DNA of 64,000 nucleotides from an uncultured Butyrivibrio sp. Its GTDB lineage: Bacteria; Bacillota; Clostridia; Lachnospirales; Lachnospiraceae. The DNA lies in the NCBI RefSeq assembly GCF_947169445.1, contig NZ_CAMVPU010000019.1, positions 4,566-68,565 of the forward strand. Reading direction: 5' to 3'. A program made the translations under genes and the position numbers. This document shows, piece after piece, positions 7,882-16,765 of the stretch (positions are counted from its first letter, which is position 1; the number at the start of each line of letters is the position of its first letter). The notes under the pieces are model-generated. The model was not told where the DNA came from. It searched no databases and was given only the letters and a program-made list of their open reading frames with translations.

Positions 7882-9096
7882 TCATACAAACTCATTCTTA
7901 AGGTGTTTTTCATATAAAAGCACGATATCTCCTGCCTTAATGACAAGATTTCCCTTAGGAACCATTGCTTTGCCTTTTCGCCTAACCATAAATATATAGC
8001 TCTGCCTCGAAATGTCGATATCCTTGATTGCTACTCCATTCCAGGAATGTCCCTCATTTATAGTTATTTCCTTAAGGTCAATTGGCTGGATTTCCTTAGT
8101 TTTTTCTGCACACATTACGACAAGATCTCCGACTTCCAGAACAGTCTGCCCTCTTGGAATGATTGTATCTTTTTTTCGCTGAACAGCTACTATCATCACA
8201 TCTTTAGGTAGCCCCAGTTCAATTATTTTTTTGCCAACCCATTTATCATTAGTAGATAATATAACTCTTATGAAATGGATATTTTCTTCCTCAGCATAGT
8301 CACCTACTGTCTTAAGCTTTTGATACTGTTCAACGAATCCAGCGGAAATAATACCCGTAGGTATGGCGACCATACCGACTCCCAAAAAGCTAATTATGAT
8401 TCCAAGTATTTTACCCGTTAGCGTTACAGGATAAATATCTCCATATCCAACTGTCAAAAGCGTTGAAGTAGCCCACCAAATTCCTGAAAAGGCATTTTGA
8501 AAAACGTCAGGCTGCGCCTCATGCTCCACACTGTACATACAAAGACTGGCAGCCATCATCAGGATCAGAATAATGAATCCCGATGCAAGAAGCTGCTGCT
8601 TTTTGCTCATAATAACTTCTGTAATTACATTCAGCTGATCATAATAGGAATTAATTCTAAAGAGCCTTAATATTCTTGCCACTCTGAATAGCTTGAACAC
8701 AGAAGTTCCTGCCGGAAAAAAGACCGGCAAATAATAAGGCAGGAAAGACAATAGATCAATTAAACCTGAAAAAGAAAAGATATATTTGCAAAGTGATTTT
8801 CCTTCCGGCAGCTTGGGATAAAGTTCATTAGCTGTCAGAAGTCTTAACACATAATCAATTGCAAAGAAAAAAGTAGTAACTCCTTCAATAGCAAGGAGGA
8901 GCCCTTTATAGTGCTCCTCCATATAATCAAATGTTATTGCAAATGCCGCAAAAAGATTAAGGCAAAGGGCCACAATACTAAGAACATCATAAAAGCGATT
9001 TATCGGTTCATCAATCACTCCTGTGCTTACCATGTTAAACACTTTAGCTCTGAAACGATTTATTTTCGCATTTAATACAGTCCTATCAGCAGCCAT
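7882..9096 (-). CDS. Voltage-gated-type potassium channel with two C-terminal TrkA-C (RCK) domains
   Basis: A 404-residue six-helix channel. S1-S4 span about residues 35-150; S4 carries spaced arginines (FRVARILRLFRINSYYD). The pore helix leads to the selectivity filter TVGYGD (TLLTVGYGDIYPVT), followed by S6. The C-terminus has two similar lobes (about 255-330 and 335-400, each ending in the pattern VLEVGDLVVM / VIKAGDIVLL) that resemble ligand-binding TrkA_C domains. A role in K+ homeostasis or osmotic control is inferred. The ATG abuts the stop codon of the DEAD-box helicase gene and has GGGGG five nt upstream, so the two are probably co-transcribed. Confidence 0.93.
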   Translation of the reverse strand: MAADRTVLNAKINRFRAKVFNMVSTGVIDEPINRFYDVLSIVALCLNLFAAFAITFDYMEEHYKGLLLAIEGVTTFFFAIDYVLRLLTANELYPKLPEGKSLCKYIFSFSGLIDLLSFLPYYLPVFFPAGTSVFKLFRVARILRLFRINSYYDQLNVITEVIMSKKQQLLASGFIILILMMAASLCMYSVEHEAQPDVFQNAFSGIWWATSTLLTVGYGDIYPVTLTGKILGIIISFLGVGMVAIPTGIISAGFVEQYQKLKTVGDYAEEENIHFIRVILSTNDKWVGKKIIELGLPKDVMIVAVQRKKDTIIPRGQTVLEVGDLVVMCAEKTKEIQPIDLKEITINEGHSWNGVAIKDIDISRQSYIFMVRRKGKAMVPKGNLVIKAGDIVLLYEKHLKNEFV

Positions 9097-11097
9097 TTAT
9101 TCCCCCTTATGCTTGCGCTTACCAAAGCTCTCCATAACAAGACTGCTTACATCAGCAAGATAATCAAGACTTCTCTTCTTATTTTCTGCTTTGATAGCTT
9201 TTTTATCAGCCTTTGAAACATTCATGGTATTATTGTCCGGATTATCCGCCTTTTTTCTCTGGGAATTATCTTCCATATACCATGCCTTTGTAGAACTCTC
9301 CCCTTTAATATTTATACGCCCTACATTTTCAAAGCCATCGCTTTTTTTCTTTGACTTTCTTTCATACTTCCTTAAATCAGATGTTGCACCTGATTTAGAC
9401 GCAGCCTTGTCAGAAGACTTATCTCTGTCAGCCTTGATGCTGGCAATAAGGCTCTCATCCAGGCCTGTTCCCTTTGTAAATCCATCAGAGTCATTCAAAG
9501 GCTTGTTCTTTCTCTTTGGCTTTGGGAAAAGAGAATTGTCAGCGGTTTTCTCATCACGAGACTTTCTACCCTGCCTGTCAGAATTTCTTACATCTTTACT
9601 GCGTCCATCTCTATCTGAACGTTTACCATCACGGCCACGACCATCTCTGTCAAAACGTCTGGAGCGCTTTCCGTCTTTATCTCTTTCTCCGCGAGTCTTA
9701 AAGTCCCTACGTCCTCTATCGCTCTTTTCGAAAAGAACAAGATCCTCGATATCATCACCCATCTTGAGCTTCATGAATCCGGCAGCAAGCTGCTCAGCAG
9801 TATACTCACCCTCTTCAACCTTCTGGTTTACGAACTCAAGAACAGAAGTAATATCACCATTCTCAATAATATCAATAACCTCAGCAAAAACCTTCTGAGA
9901 TTTAACTCTTGTTATCTCTTTTGCCTTAGGGACATGCCTTTCCTCAATCTTGGTATGGCAAACCCTCTCAATTTCCCTAAGCTTATACATTTCTCTGCCG
10001 CCTACAAGAGTAAAGCTCTTTCCGCTTCTGCCTGCTCTACCTGTACGACCGATTCTATGTACGTAGTATTCGATATCCTCAGGAATATCGAAGTTAAATA
10101 CTGCTTCAACTCCACTTACATCTATTCCTCTTGCAGCCACGTCAGTTGCAATAAGAATATTGATCCTGCCGCTTCTAAAGAGATTCATTACAGTATCTCT
10201 CTGATTCTGAGAAAGATCTCCGTGAAGTCCATCTGCAAGATATCCCTTGCCCTTAAGGCTCTCAGAAAGCTGATCTACCATCTTCTTGGTATTACAGAAA
10301 ATAAGCGATCTTGCAGGATTATAATAATCCATAAGTCTGCAAAGAACCTCTTCTTTCATCTTCTGAGGAACTCTGTAATAAACCTGTTCAATAGCTGCAA
10401 CCGTGATCTCCTTAGGAGTCATCTTGATATACTCAGCGTCAGGCTTCTGATATGTCTTTGTAATCTTAAGTATTGCATCGGGCATTGTAGCAGAGAAAAG
10501 AGCTGTCTGACGCTCACTCGGCATTCCCTGAAGGATAGTCTCAATATCCTCTCTAAAGCCCATATCAAGCATTTCATCTGCTTCATCAAGAACCAGAACC
10601 TTAACATCCTGCATCTTCATTGTATGTCTTCTCATGTGATCCATTACCCGTCCCGGAGTACCAACCACAATCTGAACACCATTTGAAAGAGCTCTTATCT
10701 GTCTGGAAATATCCTGGCCACCATATACAGCCAAAACCTTGATTCCAAACATAAACTTAGCAAAATCTCTAATATCGTCTGCAGCCTGCATAGCAAGCTC
10801 TCTTGTAGGACAAAGAACAACAGCCTGAAGATGTTTATTATTCGGATCCACCTGGTGTAAAAGCGGAATACCAAATGCAGCAGTCTTTCCTGTTCCAGTC
10901 TGAGCCTGTCCAATTATATCTTTCCCCTGGAGCATAACTGGGATAGCTGCCTTCTGGATTGGGGACATATACTCAAATCCCATCTCCGTTACAGCTCTTA
11001 TTATTCTCTCATCAAGACCTGATTCGTCATATCGAATCTTCTTTTCTTCGTTAACCTCGTTTTCCTTAATAATTTCTTTTTCTAAATCTTTACTCAT
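9097..11097 (-). CDS. DEAD-box ATP-dependent RNA helicase with a long Arg/Asp-rich tail
   Basis: A 666-residue RNA helicase of the CshA/CsdA type. Core motifs in order: Q motif before AQTGTGKTAA (motif I), PTRELAMQ, GTPGR, VLDEADEML (motif II), SATMP (motif III), then IATDVAARGIDV and HRIGRTGRAGR (motif VI). The tail after about residue 460 is rich in RD, GR and KSDR repeats and is likely disordered and RNA-binding. A role in mRNA turnover or ribosome assembly, perhaps in the cold, is inferred from the family. It is the first gene of a unit continuing into the K+ channel. Confidence 0.95.
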   Translation of the reverse strand: MSKDLEKEIIKENEVNEEKKIRYDESGLDERIIRAVTEMGFEYMSPIQKAAIPVMLQGKDIIGQAQTGTGKTAAFGIPLLHQVDPNNKHLQAVVLCPTRELAMQAADDIRDFAKFMFGIKVLAVYGGQDISRQIRALSNGVQIVVGTPGRVMDHMRRHTMKMQDVKVLVLDEADEMLDMGFREDIETILQGMPSERQTALFSATMPDAILKITKTYQKPDAEYIKMTPKEITVAAIEQVYYRVPQKMKEEVLCRLMDYYNPARSLIFCNTKKMVDQLSESLKGKGYLADGLHGDLSQNQRDTVMNLFRSGRINILIATDVAARGIDVSGVEAVFNFDIPEDIEYYVHRIGRTGRAGRSGKSFTLVGGREMYKLREIERVCHTKIEERHVPKAKEITRVKSQKVFAEVIDIIENGDITSVLEFVNQKVEEGEYTAEQLAAGFMKLKMGDDIEDLVLFEKSDRGRRDFKTRGERDKDGKRSRRFDRDGRGRDGKRSDRDGRSKDVRNSDRQGRKSRDEKTADNSLFPKPKRKNKPLNDSDGFTKGTGLDESLIASIKADRDKSSDKAASKSGATSDLRKYERKSKKKSDGFENVGRINIKGESSTKAWYMEDNSQRKKADNPDNNTMNVSKADKKAIKAENKKRSLDYLADVSSLVMESFGKRKHKGE

Positions 11098-11132
11098 ATA
11101 ACTCTCTTATTTCTAAATAAAACTAACTATAA

Positions 11133-11681
11133 TTACATATCTCCACTCATAACATCTTTGTTCTTAACAATGTAATCACAAAGAGAAATAATTGTGAGTG
11201 CAAGAGCAATCCACATAATTATCTGTGTAACCAGATCATAAAATGGGATTACATCGCCCAAATTAGCGATCATAAGTATTACCATGATCATCTGGAAAGT
11301 TGTCTTGAACTTTCCCCAATAACTTGCAGCAATAACTCGTCCATTATCTGCCGCAATAAGTCTGAAACCACTAATAATAAATTCCCTTGCTATGATAATA
11401 ACAACTATCCATGAAGGGATTCTTCCAAGCTCAATAAGACAGATCATTGCGCTGCATACAAGGAGCTTGTCAGCAAGAGGATCCATAAATTTACCAAAAT
11501 CCGTAATAAGGTTGTATTTCCTGGCAATCTTTCCATCAAGCATATCTGTAAGACTGGCTATAATAAAGATTGCAAGTGAAACCCATTTAAATGCACCATT
11601 TCCGGGACTAAGCAATAAAAAAGCTACGAAAAAAGGAATAAGTACAACTCTAAGAACGGTCAATTTGTTAGGTAAATTCAT
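11133..11681 (-). CDS. pgsA: CDP-diacylglycerol-glycerol-3-phosphate 3-phosphatidyltransferase
   Basis: Membrane enzyme that makes phosphatidylglycerol phosphate from CDP-diacylglycerol and glycerol 3-phosphate, the committed step to phosphatidylglycerol and cardiolipin. The 182 residues include the CDP-alcohol phosphotransferase motif DGx2ARx8Gx3Dx3D, seen as DMLDGKIARKY...DFGKFMDPLADKLL around residues 45-70, and four to six hydrophobic helices. It overlaps rimO by four bases (ATGA), indicating translational coupling, and has GGGGAGGAAACAAC upstream. Confidence 0.95.
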   Translation of the reverse strand: MNLPNKLTVLRVVLIPFFVAFLLLSPGNGAFKWVSLAIFIIASLTDMLDGKIARKYNLITDFGKFMDPLADKLLVCSAMICLIELGRIPSWIVVIIIAREFIISGFRLIAADNGRVIAASYWGKFKTTFQMIMVILMIANLGDVIPFYDLVTQIIMWIALALTIISLCDYIVKNKDVMSGDM

Positions 11682-13033
11682 GTTGTTTCCTCCCCAATAA
11701 GGTCATATTCATTTGCACCGGTAATCAATACTTTTATATAATCACCGGTCATTAGCTCTCGCTTTATACCACTTACAAAAACATATCCGTCAATATCCGG
11801 AGCATCCTTATATGTTCTGGCTACATATGATAAGCCATCATCATCATCCGCATCAGTAATTCTGCCTTCAATTACAGCGTCAACAACCTTACCGATCATA
11901 TTCTCTGCATTCTCAAAAGCAATCTCCTGCTGAAGTCTCATAAGCTTATTTCGTCTGGTATTCTTAACCCTTTCAGTAACCTGATCAGGCATAACAGCAG
12001 CCGGAGTATCTTCCTCCTGTGAATAGGTAAAGACACCAAGCCTGTCAAATCTAAGATCACGTACAAGATCCATCGTCTCATTATGATCAGCGGCAGTTTC
12101 ACCAGGGAATCCACTAATAAGAGTAGTTCTGATGCAAATATCAGGTATTTCTTCTCTTAAATGCTCAACCAGAGCTCTGATCTCCGCATTATTGGTACGT
12201 CTACCCATCTTCTTGAGGATTCGATCAGCCCCTGACTGAATCGGAATATCCAAATAATGGCAGATTTTAGGCTCTGATTTAATAGTCTGTATTAGTTCCT
12301 CATTAATCTCTTCCGGATAGCAATAGAGAATTCTGATCCACCTAAAGCCTTCTATCTCGCACAATTTATGTAACAGTTCTGGCAGTTTTTTCTCACCATA
12401 AAGATCTGTTCCATACAATGTTGTCTCCTGAGCTACAAGCAAAAGCTCAGTAACACCTGCATCAGCAAGATTTCTGGCATCAACTAAAAGTTCCTCCATA
12501 GGAACACTTCTGTAGGAGCCTCTGACTTTTGGAATAATGCAATATGAGCAGTGTTTATCACAGCCCTCAGCAATCTTCAGATAATTATACAGACCACCTG
12601 TAGTGATTACACGTTTCATACCACCAACAGGCTTCTTATTTAGATCATCAAAATAATTCTTGTGAGAAAAAAGCTTATCCCTCTTGATAGTTTCATCAAT
12701 AGCATCAATGATCTTATCTGTAGAAGAAATCCCAAGAATTTCATCTACCTCTGGTATTTCTTTTTGAATTTCGTCCTGATAGCGTTGTCCAAGGCATCCT
12801 GTTACAATCAAAGCTTTAAGCTGACCGGATTTTCTCCGCTCAGCAAGCTCCAAAATAGTATTAATGCTTTCTTCCTTGGCATCATTTATAAAGCAGCAGG
12901 TGTTAACAACTGCTGCTTGTGCTTCATCTTCATCATCAGTAAAGCTGTATCCTCGGCTAGAAAGCATTCCCAGCATAACCTCGGTATCAACTCTATTCTT
13001 GTCACAACCAAGTGACACAAATAAAATTTTCAT
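11678..13033 (-). CDS. rimO: Ribosomal protein S12 (Asp89) methylthiotransferase
   Basis: Radical SAM methylthiotransferase that modifies an Asp of ribosomal protein S12. The 451 residues show the N-terminal UPF0004 domain (MKILFVSLGCDKNRVDTEVMLG, with cluster-binding Cys residues including VNTCCF and VTGCLGQ). The radical SAM motif CDKHCSYCIIP lies near residue 155, and a C-terminal TRAM domain ends the protein. The specific start SLGCDKNRVDTE separates RimO from MiaB. It starts 3 nt after the rpoZ stop with no obvious Shine-Dalgarno, so it probably depends on coupling. Confidence 0.96.
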   Translation of the reverse strand: MKILFVSLGCDKNRVDTEVMLGMLSSRGYSFTDDEDEAQAAVVNTCCFINDAKEESINTILELAERRKSGQLKALIVTGCLGQRYQDEIQKEIPEVDEILGISSTDKIIDAIDETIKRDKLFSHKNYFDDLNKKPVGGMKRVITTGGLYNYLKIAEGCDKHCSYCIIPKVRGSYRSVPMEELLVDARNLADAGVTELLLVAQETTLYGTDLYGEKKLPELLHKLCEIEGFRWIRILYCYPEEINEELIQTIKSEPKICHYLDIPIQSGADRILKKMGRRTNNAEIRALVEHLREEIPDICIRTTLISGFPGETAADHNETMDLVRDLRFDRLGVFTYSQEEDTPAAVMPDQVTERVKNTRRNKLMRLQQEIAFENAENMIGKVVDAVIEGRITDADDDDGLSYVARTYKDAPDIDGYVFVSGIKRELMTGDYIKVLITGANEYDLIGEETT

Positions 13034-13036
13034 ATA

Positions 13037-13333
13037 TTATTCGTTCTCTGAACTCTCTTCTGTTACAACTTCTTCAGAATCAGTAAGCATTTCTTCCTTC
13101 TCCTCGTCTGTAAGAATACGAAGAGTATCCTGATTCATCTCATCTACAGCGATAGAAAGAGGCTTCTGCTTGTCCTTAACCTTAACCATAGGCTCATCAC
13201 CAGCGATAATCTGTCTAGCTCTCTTTGCTGTAGCCATAACTACTGAGTATCTTGAGCTGATTACAGGCTCTTCGCCTTCCTCAACTCCCTTGTTAACTAC
13301 TTTCATAAGATCAACATAAGAAGGGTGTATCAT
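13037..13333 (-). CDS. rpoZ: RNA polymerase omega subunit
   Basis: A 98-residue assembly subunit of RNA polymerase. The segments MIHPSYVDLMKVV, SSRYSVVMATAKRARQI and KPLSIAVDEM match the omega fold. The acidic tail (EEKEEMLTDSEEVVTEESSENE) is usual in Clostridia. It has its own upstream promoter-like sequence, separating it from gmk by about 140 nt although the order gmk-rpoZ is conserved. Confidence 0.94.
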   Translation of the reverse strand: MIHPSYVDLMKVVNKGVEEGEEPVISSRYSVVMATAKRARQIIAGDEPMVKVKDKQKPLSIAVDEMNQDTLRILTDEEKEEMLTDSEEVVTEESSENE

Positions 13334-13387
13334 ATTAAATCCTTTCTTGCGGTATTCCGCACAAAACTCATTTTTAATATAAATTCT

Positions 13388-13433
13388 GTATTATCACTTG
13401 CCTGATAATACATATGAATTAATATACAATCAA
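13388..13433 (-). promoter_or_regulatory. rpoZ promoter with an overlapping dyad
   Basis: On the minus strand TTGATT (13428-13433), a 17-nt spacer and TATTAT (13405-13410). The -10 and start region overlaps a 9-bp inverted repeat GTATTATCA/TGATAATAC (13388-13396 and 13403-13411) that could be an operator or a 5' hairpin. Confidence 0.55.
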
Positions 13434-13472
13434 CGGATTATAACAATAACCTAATATAAGAAAAAAATCAAA

Positions 13473-14099
13473 TCATTTTGTAAGATCAAAAAGCTGATTT
13501 CTTACATCCTCGATAAATTCCTTGTTTCTATCAGGTGTTCCATGTACTGCAGATATTATACCATGAACTCTCTCAACAGCTTCGTCCAGATTATCATTAA
13601 CTACAATGAAATCATACTTTTCAACTTCAGAAGCCTCTTCGCAGGCTCTCTTTAAACGCTGAGCTATAACCTCTTCAGATTCAGTACCTCTTCCGCGAAG
13701 TCTCTTCTCAAGTTCCTGTGCTGAAGGAGGCATCACAAACAAAGAAATTGCATCCTTGTACTGCTCCTTGACCTGCAAAGCACCCTGAATCTCTATTTCA
13801 AGTATAACATCAATTCCTGCATTAAGCTTATCTTCCACAAACTTCCTTGGTGTGCCATAGTAATGATTAACATAACCTGCATGCTCAATAAGGCCATCTT
13901 CCTCAATAAGCTTTTCAAATTCCTCATTACTTACAAAAAAATACTCTCTGCCATTTACTTCGCCGGGTCTTGGATCTCTTGTTGTCGCAGAAATTGACAA
14001 CGCATACTGATCATACCTGGCTGTCAAAGCCTTCATAATAGTACCTTTTCCGGCTCCGGAGAAACCTGAAACAACGATAATAATACCTTTACGCTTCAT
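13473..14099 (-). CDS. gmk: Guanylate kinase
   Basis: Phosphorylates GMP to GDP with ATP in the cytoplasm, 208 residues. The P-loop GFSGAGKGTIMKAL is near the N-terminus. GMP-binding residues occur in SATTRDPRPGEVNGREYFFVS and EHAGYVNHYYGTPRK, and the lid region is RLRGRGTESEEVIAQRL. It overlaps the 3' end of remA by 11 nt, in the conserved remA-gmk order of Firmicutes. Confidence 0.96.
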   Translation of the reverse strand: MKRKGIIIVVSGFSGAGKGTIMKALTARYDQYALSISATTRDPRPGEVNGREYFFVSNEEFEKLIEEDGLIEHAGYVNHYYGTPRKFVEDKLNAGIDVILEIEIQGALQVKEQYKDAISLFVMPPSAQELEKRLRGRGTESEEVIAQRLKRACEEASEVEKYDFIVVNDNLDEAVERVHGIISAVHGTPDRNKEFIEDVRNQLFDLTK

Positions 14100-14349
14100 C
14101 TACAATACTCGCATTCTCTTTAGTTCTAGTACAAATGGTTTCCGGTAAAAGAGCTGATAAAACAACCATTCCGTTTTCCATAACTATAACAGCCTTTGTC
14201 TTGCGTCCCTGAGTGGCATCAACACTAGTGCCTTCCTCTTTAGCCTTCTGCACCATTCTTTTAACCGGCGCAGCATCCGGACTTACAATACTGATTATTT
14301 TGTCCGCATTAACTATATTCCCGAAACCTATATGAATTAATTTACTCAT
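14089..14349 (-). CDS. remA: RemA-family (DUF370) extracellular matrix regulator
   Basis: Small DNA-binding protein (86 residues) of the RemA family, which in Bacillus activates biofilm matrix and osmoprotection genes by forming a ring on DNA. Recognisable from SKLIHIGFGNIVNADKIISIVSPDAAPVKRM and the downstream KTKAVIVMENGMVVLSAL. The frame is open to a GTG at 14379, but the ATG at 14347-14349 gives the family start MSKLIHIGFGN and is preferred. It lies between yicC and gmk. Confidence 0.9.
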   Translation of the reverse strand: MSKLIHIGFGNIVNADKIISIVSPDAAPVKRMVQKAKEEGTSVDATQGRKTKAVIVMENGMVVLSALLPETICTRTKENASIVDEA

Positions 14350-14403
14350 TATTTTGCCCGATAATTTAAAAGTTTGCACAACTATATTATAAAATATAGC
14401 TTG

Positions 14404-15291
14404 TTACTCTATGTTCTGAATCTGCTCTCTTACTTTCTCGATATCAGTTTTAAGAGCGATTCCTCTGTCAGAAATCTTAAGGTCAGTTGACTTCGACAGT
14501 ATAGTATTAGCTTCTCTATTCATCTCCTGAGCAAGAAAATCAAGTTTCCTTCCAATTCCATCCTTGTCATCGCCAACGCTAAGCGCTTCCTTAGTAGCAA
14601 GAATATGACTTCGAAGTCTCGTAAGTTCCTCGTCTACACAGATCTTGTCTGCGAAAATAGTTACTTCCATCGCGAGACGGTTCTCATCGACCTGTTTATC
14701 CTCTAAAAGATCCTGAATCTTCTCACGAAGCTTTGCCTTATATTCATTTATGATCTCAGGAGAACGCTGAGTAATATATTCAACATTCTCAAGCATCCCA
14801 TCGAGTTTCTCGGTAAGATCTTTGGATAAAAACTCTCCTTCTCTTATTCTTGATTCCATGAACTGTTTGCCAGCGCCATTTATAGCCTTCTTTAGCCCGC
14901 TCCACACCTCTTCTTCATCAAGTTCTTCCTCTTCCATAGAAAAAACCTCAGGAAATCTTGAAAGGCAGGAAACTCTTACATCATTATCAAGCCCAAAATC
15001 AGAAGCCATTTGCTTTAAATATCCATAATATTCTTCTGCAATCGCTTTATTATATTTTACCTTGGAATCCGATTCAGAATAATCCTCGTAGCTTATGAAA
15101 ACGTCTACCTTACCGCGCTTCATAAAACTCTTAAGCTCAGAACGAATGGCTGCTTCAAAAGCATTGAACTTCTTGGGCATTTTAATGCCTAAATCTAAAT
15201 ATCTGTTATTAACAGATTTTAGTTCGACAGTGTATTTGCGCTGTCCCTCAGTGACTTCACATCTACCAAAGCCAGTCATACTACAAACCAT
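14404..15291 (-). CDS. yicC: YicC/YloC family endoribonuclease
   Basis: A 295-residue protein of the YicC family, whose members are RNA endonucleases acting on small RNAs and mRNAs. The N-terminal signature SMTGFGRCEV...ELKSVNNRYLDLGIKMPK and the C-terminal DUF1732 block (GRKLDFLAQEMNREANTILSKS) are both present. It is the first gene of the yicC-remA-gmk-rpoZ-rimO-pgsA run, with AGGAGATACAAAC before the ATG and a good promoter upstream. Confidence 0.93.
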   Translation of the reverse strand: MVCSMTGFGRCEVTEGQRKYTVELKSVNNRYLDLGIKMPKKFNAFEAAIRSELKSFMKRGKVDVFISYEDYSESDSKVKYNKAIAEEYYGYLKQMASDFGLDNDVRVSCLSRFPEVFSMEEEELDEEEVWSGLKKAINGAGKQFMESRIREGEFLSKDLTEKLDGMLENVEYITQRSPEIINEYKAKLREKIQDLLEDKQVDENRLAMEVTIFADKICVDEELTRLRSHILATKEALSVGDDKDGIGRKLDFLAQEMNREANTILSKSTDLKISDRGIALKTDIEKVREQIQNIE

Positions 15292-15367
15292 GTTTGTATC
15301 TCCTATGGAATTAATATTTTGATTTGTGATTTATTCCACACTAAAGACATTTTCACAAATCACTATC

Positions 15368-15397
15368 ATCATAGCGCAAAGTCAAGGCCAATGTCAA
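15368..15397 (-). promoter_or_regulatory. Promoter of the yicC-remA-gmk run
   Basis: On the minus strand TTGACA (15392-15397), an 18-nt spacer and TATGAT (15368-15373). The -35 lies in one arm of a 12-nt inverted repeat (GGCCAATGTCAA at 15386-15397 and TTGACATCGGCC at 15422-15433, one mismatch that becomes G-U on the minus-strand RNA), suggesting an operator or a hairpin after oppF. Confidence 0.6.
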
Positions 15398-15472
15398 TAA
15401 AGCCCCATAAAATGCGACCTTTTGACATCGGCCTTATAAATAAAAATCCTCAAATATTTAATCAATCAGGTA

Positions 15473-16765
15473 TTACAAAACTGATAAAATCAGCAGCAAG
15501 CAGAATATAACCAGAATAATTGCCAGTACAATAAAGCCAACAATTGCGCCCTTCTTACACTTCTTGTAATTTCTGATATAATTCTTCTTTCTGAAAATGA
15601 ATGCTGCAAGCAAACCTAAAACAGGAAGGAAGAATGACAAAATCATGTACCATATACTTCCGGTGTCATGAACAGGAGTGCTTAAGATTTCACTGCTGTC
15701 TGCTTCTTCGTGCCCCATAAACTCTGTATTCTTGGCCTTCTGCTTCTTAGCTTCTTCAGGGTCGATAGTTACAGCCTGAATTGGTTTATTCTCATCACGA
15801 AGTCTCTTATACTCTTCGATTTCTTTCTTGTTACCATAGACAAAATGATTATGTCCGATGTTAACAAGTTCTGGCTGATCCTCAGAATAATCATGAATTG
15901 AAGGATCATATGTGTAAAGAACCTTGTTCTTCTCAAGCTTAGGATCCGGAATAGGAACCGCTGAGATAAGGGACTTTGTATATGGATGAAGAGGATACTG
16001 GAAAAGCTCTTCAGTTTCAGCAATCTCTACAATATTACCCTTGTAAATAACACCGATATGATCAGATATGAATCTTACAATTGAAAGGTCATGAGCAATA
16101 AAGAGATATGATACTCCTCTTTCCTTCTGGAATTTCTTCAGAAGATTAAGAACCTGTGCTCTGATTGAAACGTCAAGCGCTGAAATAGGCTCATCGGCAA
16201 CTACAAGTTCAGGTTCCATTACCATGGCTCTTGCAAGACCGATACGCTGTCTCTGTCCACCTGAGAACTCGTGAGGATAACGGGTAAGATGCTCAGGAAG
16301 AAGTCCAACCTCTTCAATGATCTTCTCAACCTTCTGTACTCTGTCTGCTTCGTTCTCGAAAAGATGGAAGTTGTAAAGACCTTCAGAAATAATATAGTCA
16401 ACCGTAGCTCTCTCATTAAGAGAAGCAGCAGGATCCTGGAATACCATCTGAATATTCCTGATAACATCTCTATCTAAAGACTTAGAAATCTTACCTGAAA
16501 TCTTTACACCCTTATACTGAATTTCACCTGCTGAACATGGATTAACTCTGATAACTGCTCTACCAATTGTAGTCTTACCAGATCCTGACTCACCAACAAG
16601 TGAGAATGTCTCGCCCTTAAAAATGTCAAAGCTTGCATTCTTAACTGCTTTAACTGCGTCATCTCCCTTTCCGAATGTGATATCTACATTTTTAACAGAA
16701 AGGAGTATTTCTTTGCCTGTTTCTGGATCTATTGGTCCATGCTCAGGGAATGAATTATTAGGCAT
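15473..16765 (-). CDS. oppF: Oligopeptide ABC transporter ATP-binding protein OppF with C-terminal membrane tail
   Basis: Second ATPase of the oligopeptide importer, 430 residues. Walker A is GESGSGKTTIGRA, the Q-loop lies in MVFQDPAASLNE, the signature is FSGGQRQRIGLA, Walker B LVVADEPISALD, and the switch His is in IAHDLS. The oligopeptide-specific C-terminal segment (LHPYTKSLISAVP) follows. Residues after about 330 are unusual for OppF: a charged linker then two hydrophobic helices separated by RKKNYIRNYKKCKKGAI, ending ILSVL. I chose the ATG at 16763-16765 (MPNNSFPEHG), preceded by GGAGG at 9 nt, over one 24 nt upstream. It overlaps oppD by 8 nt. Confidence 0.92.
   Translation of the reverse strand: MPNNSFPEHGPIDPETGKEILLSVKNVDITFGKGDDAVKAVKNASFDIFKGETFSLVGESGSGKTTIGRAVIRVNPCSAGEIQYKGVKISGKISKSLDRDVIRNIQMVFQDPAASLNERATVDYIISEGLYNFHLFENEADRVQKVEKIIEEVGLLPEHLTRYPHEFSGGQRQRIGLARAMVMEPELVVADEPISALDVSIRAQVLNLLKKFQKERGVSYLFIAHDLSIVRFISDHIGVIYKGNIVEIAETEELFQYPLHPYTKSLISAVPIPDPKLEKNKVLYTYDPSIHDYSEDQPELVNIGHNHFVYGNKKEIEEYKRLRDENKPIQAVTIDPEEAKKQKAKNTEFMGHEEADSSEILSTPVHDTGSIWYMILSFFLPVLGLLAAFIFRKKNYIRNYKKCKKGAIVGFIVLAIILVIFCLLLILSVL

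Noticed and set aside
7761..7946. 61-codon minus-strand frame between the K+ channel and the HAD gene
   Set aside because: Overlaps the end of the channel gene and the three inverted repeats, with no start signal; the sequence is better explained as structured non-coding DNA.
9191..9898. 235-codon plus-strand frame antisense to the helicase tail
   Set aside because: It is the shadow of the repetitive Arg/Asp-rich helicase tail: Ser/Leu/Pro-rich with no ribosome binding site, while the minus-strand frame carries all helicase motifs.
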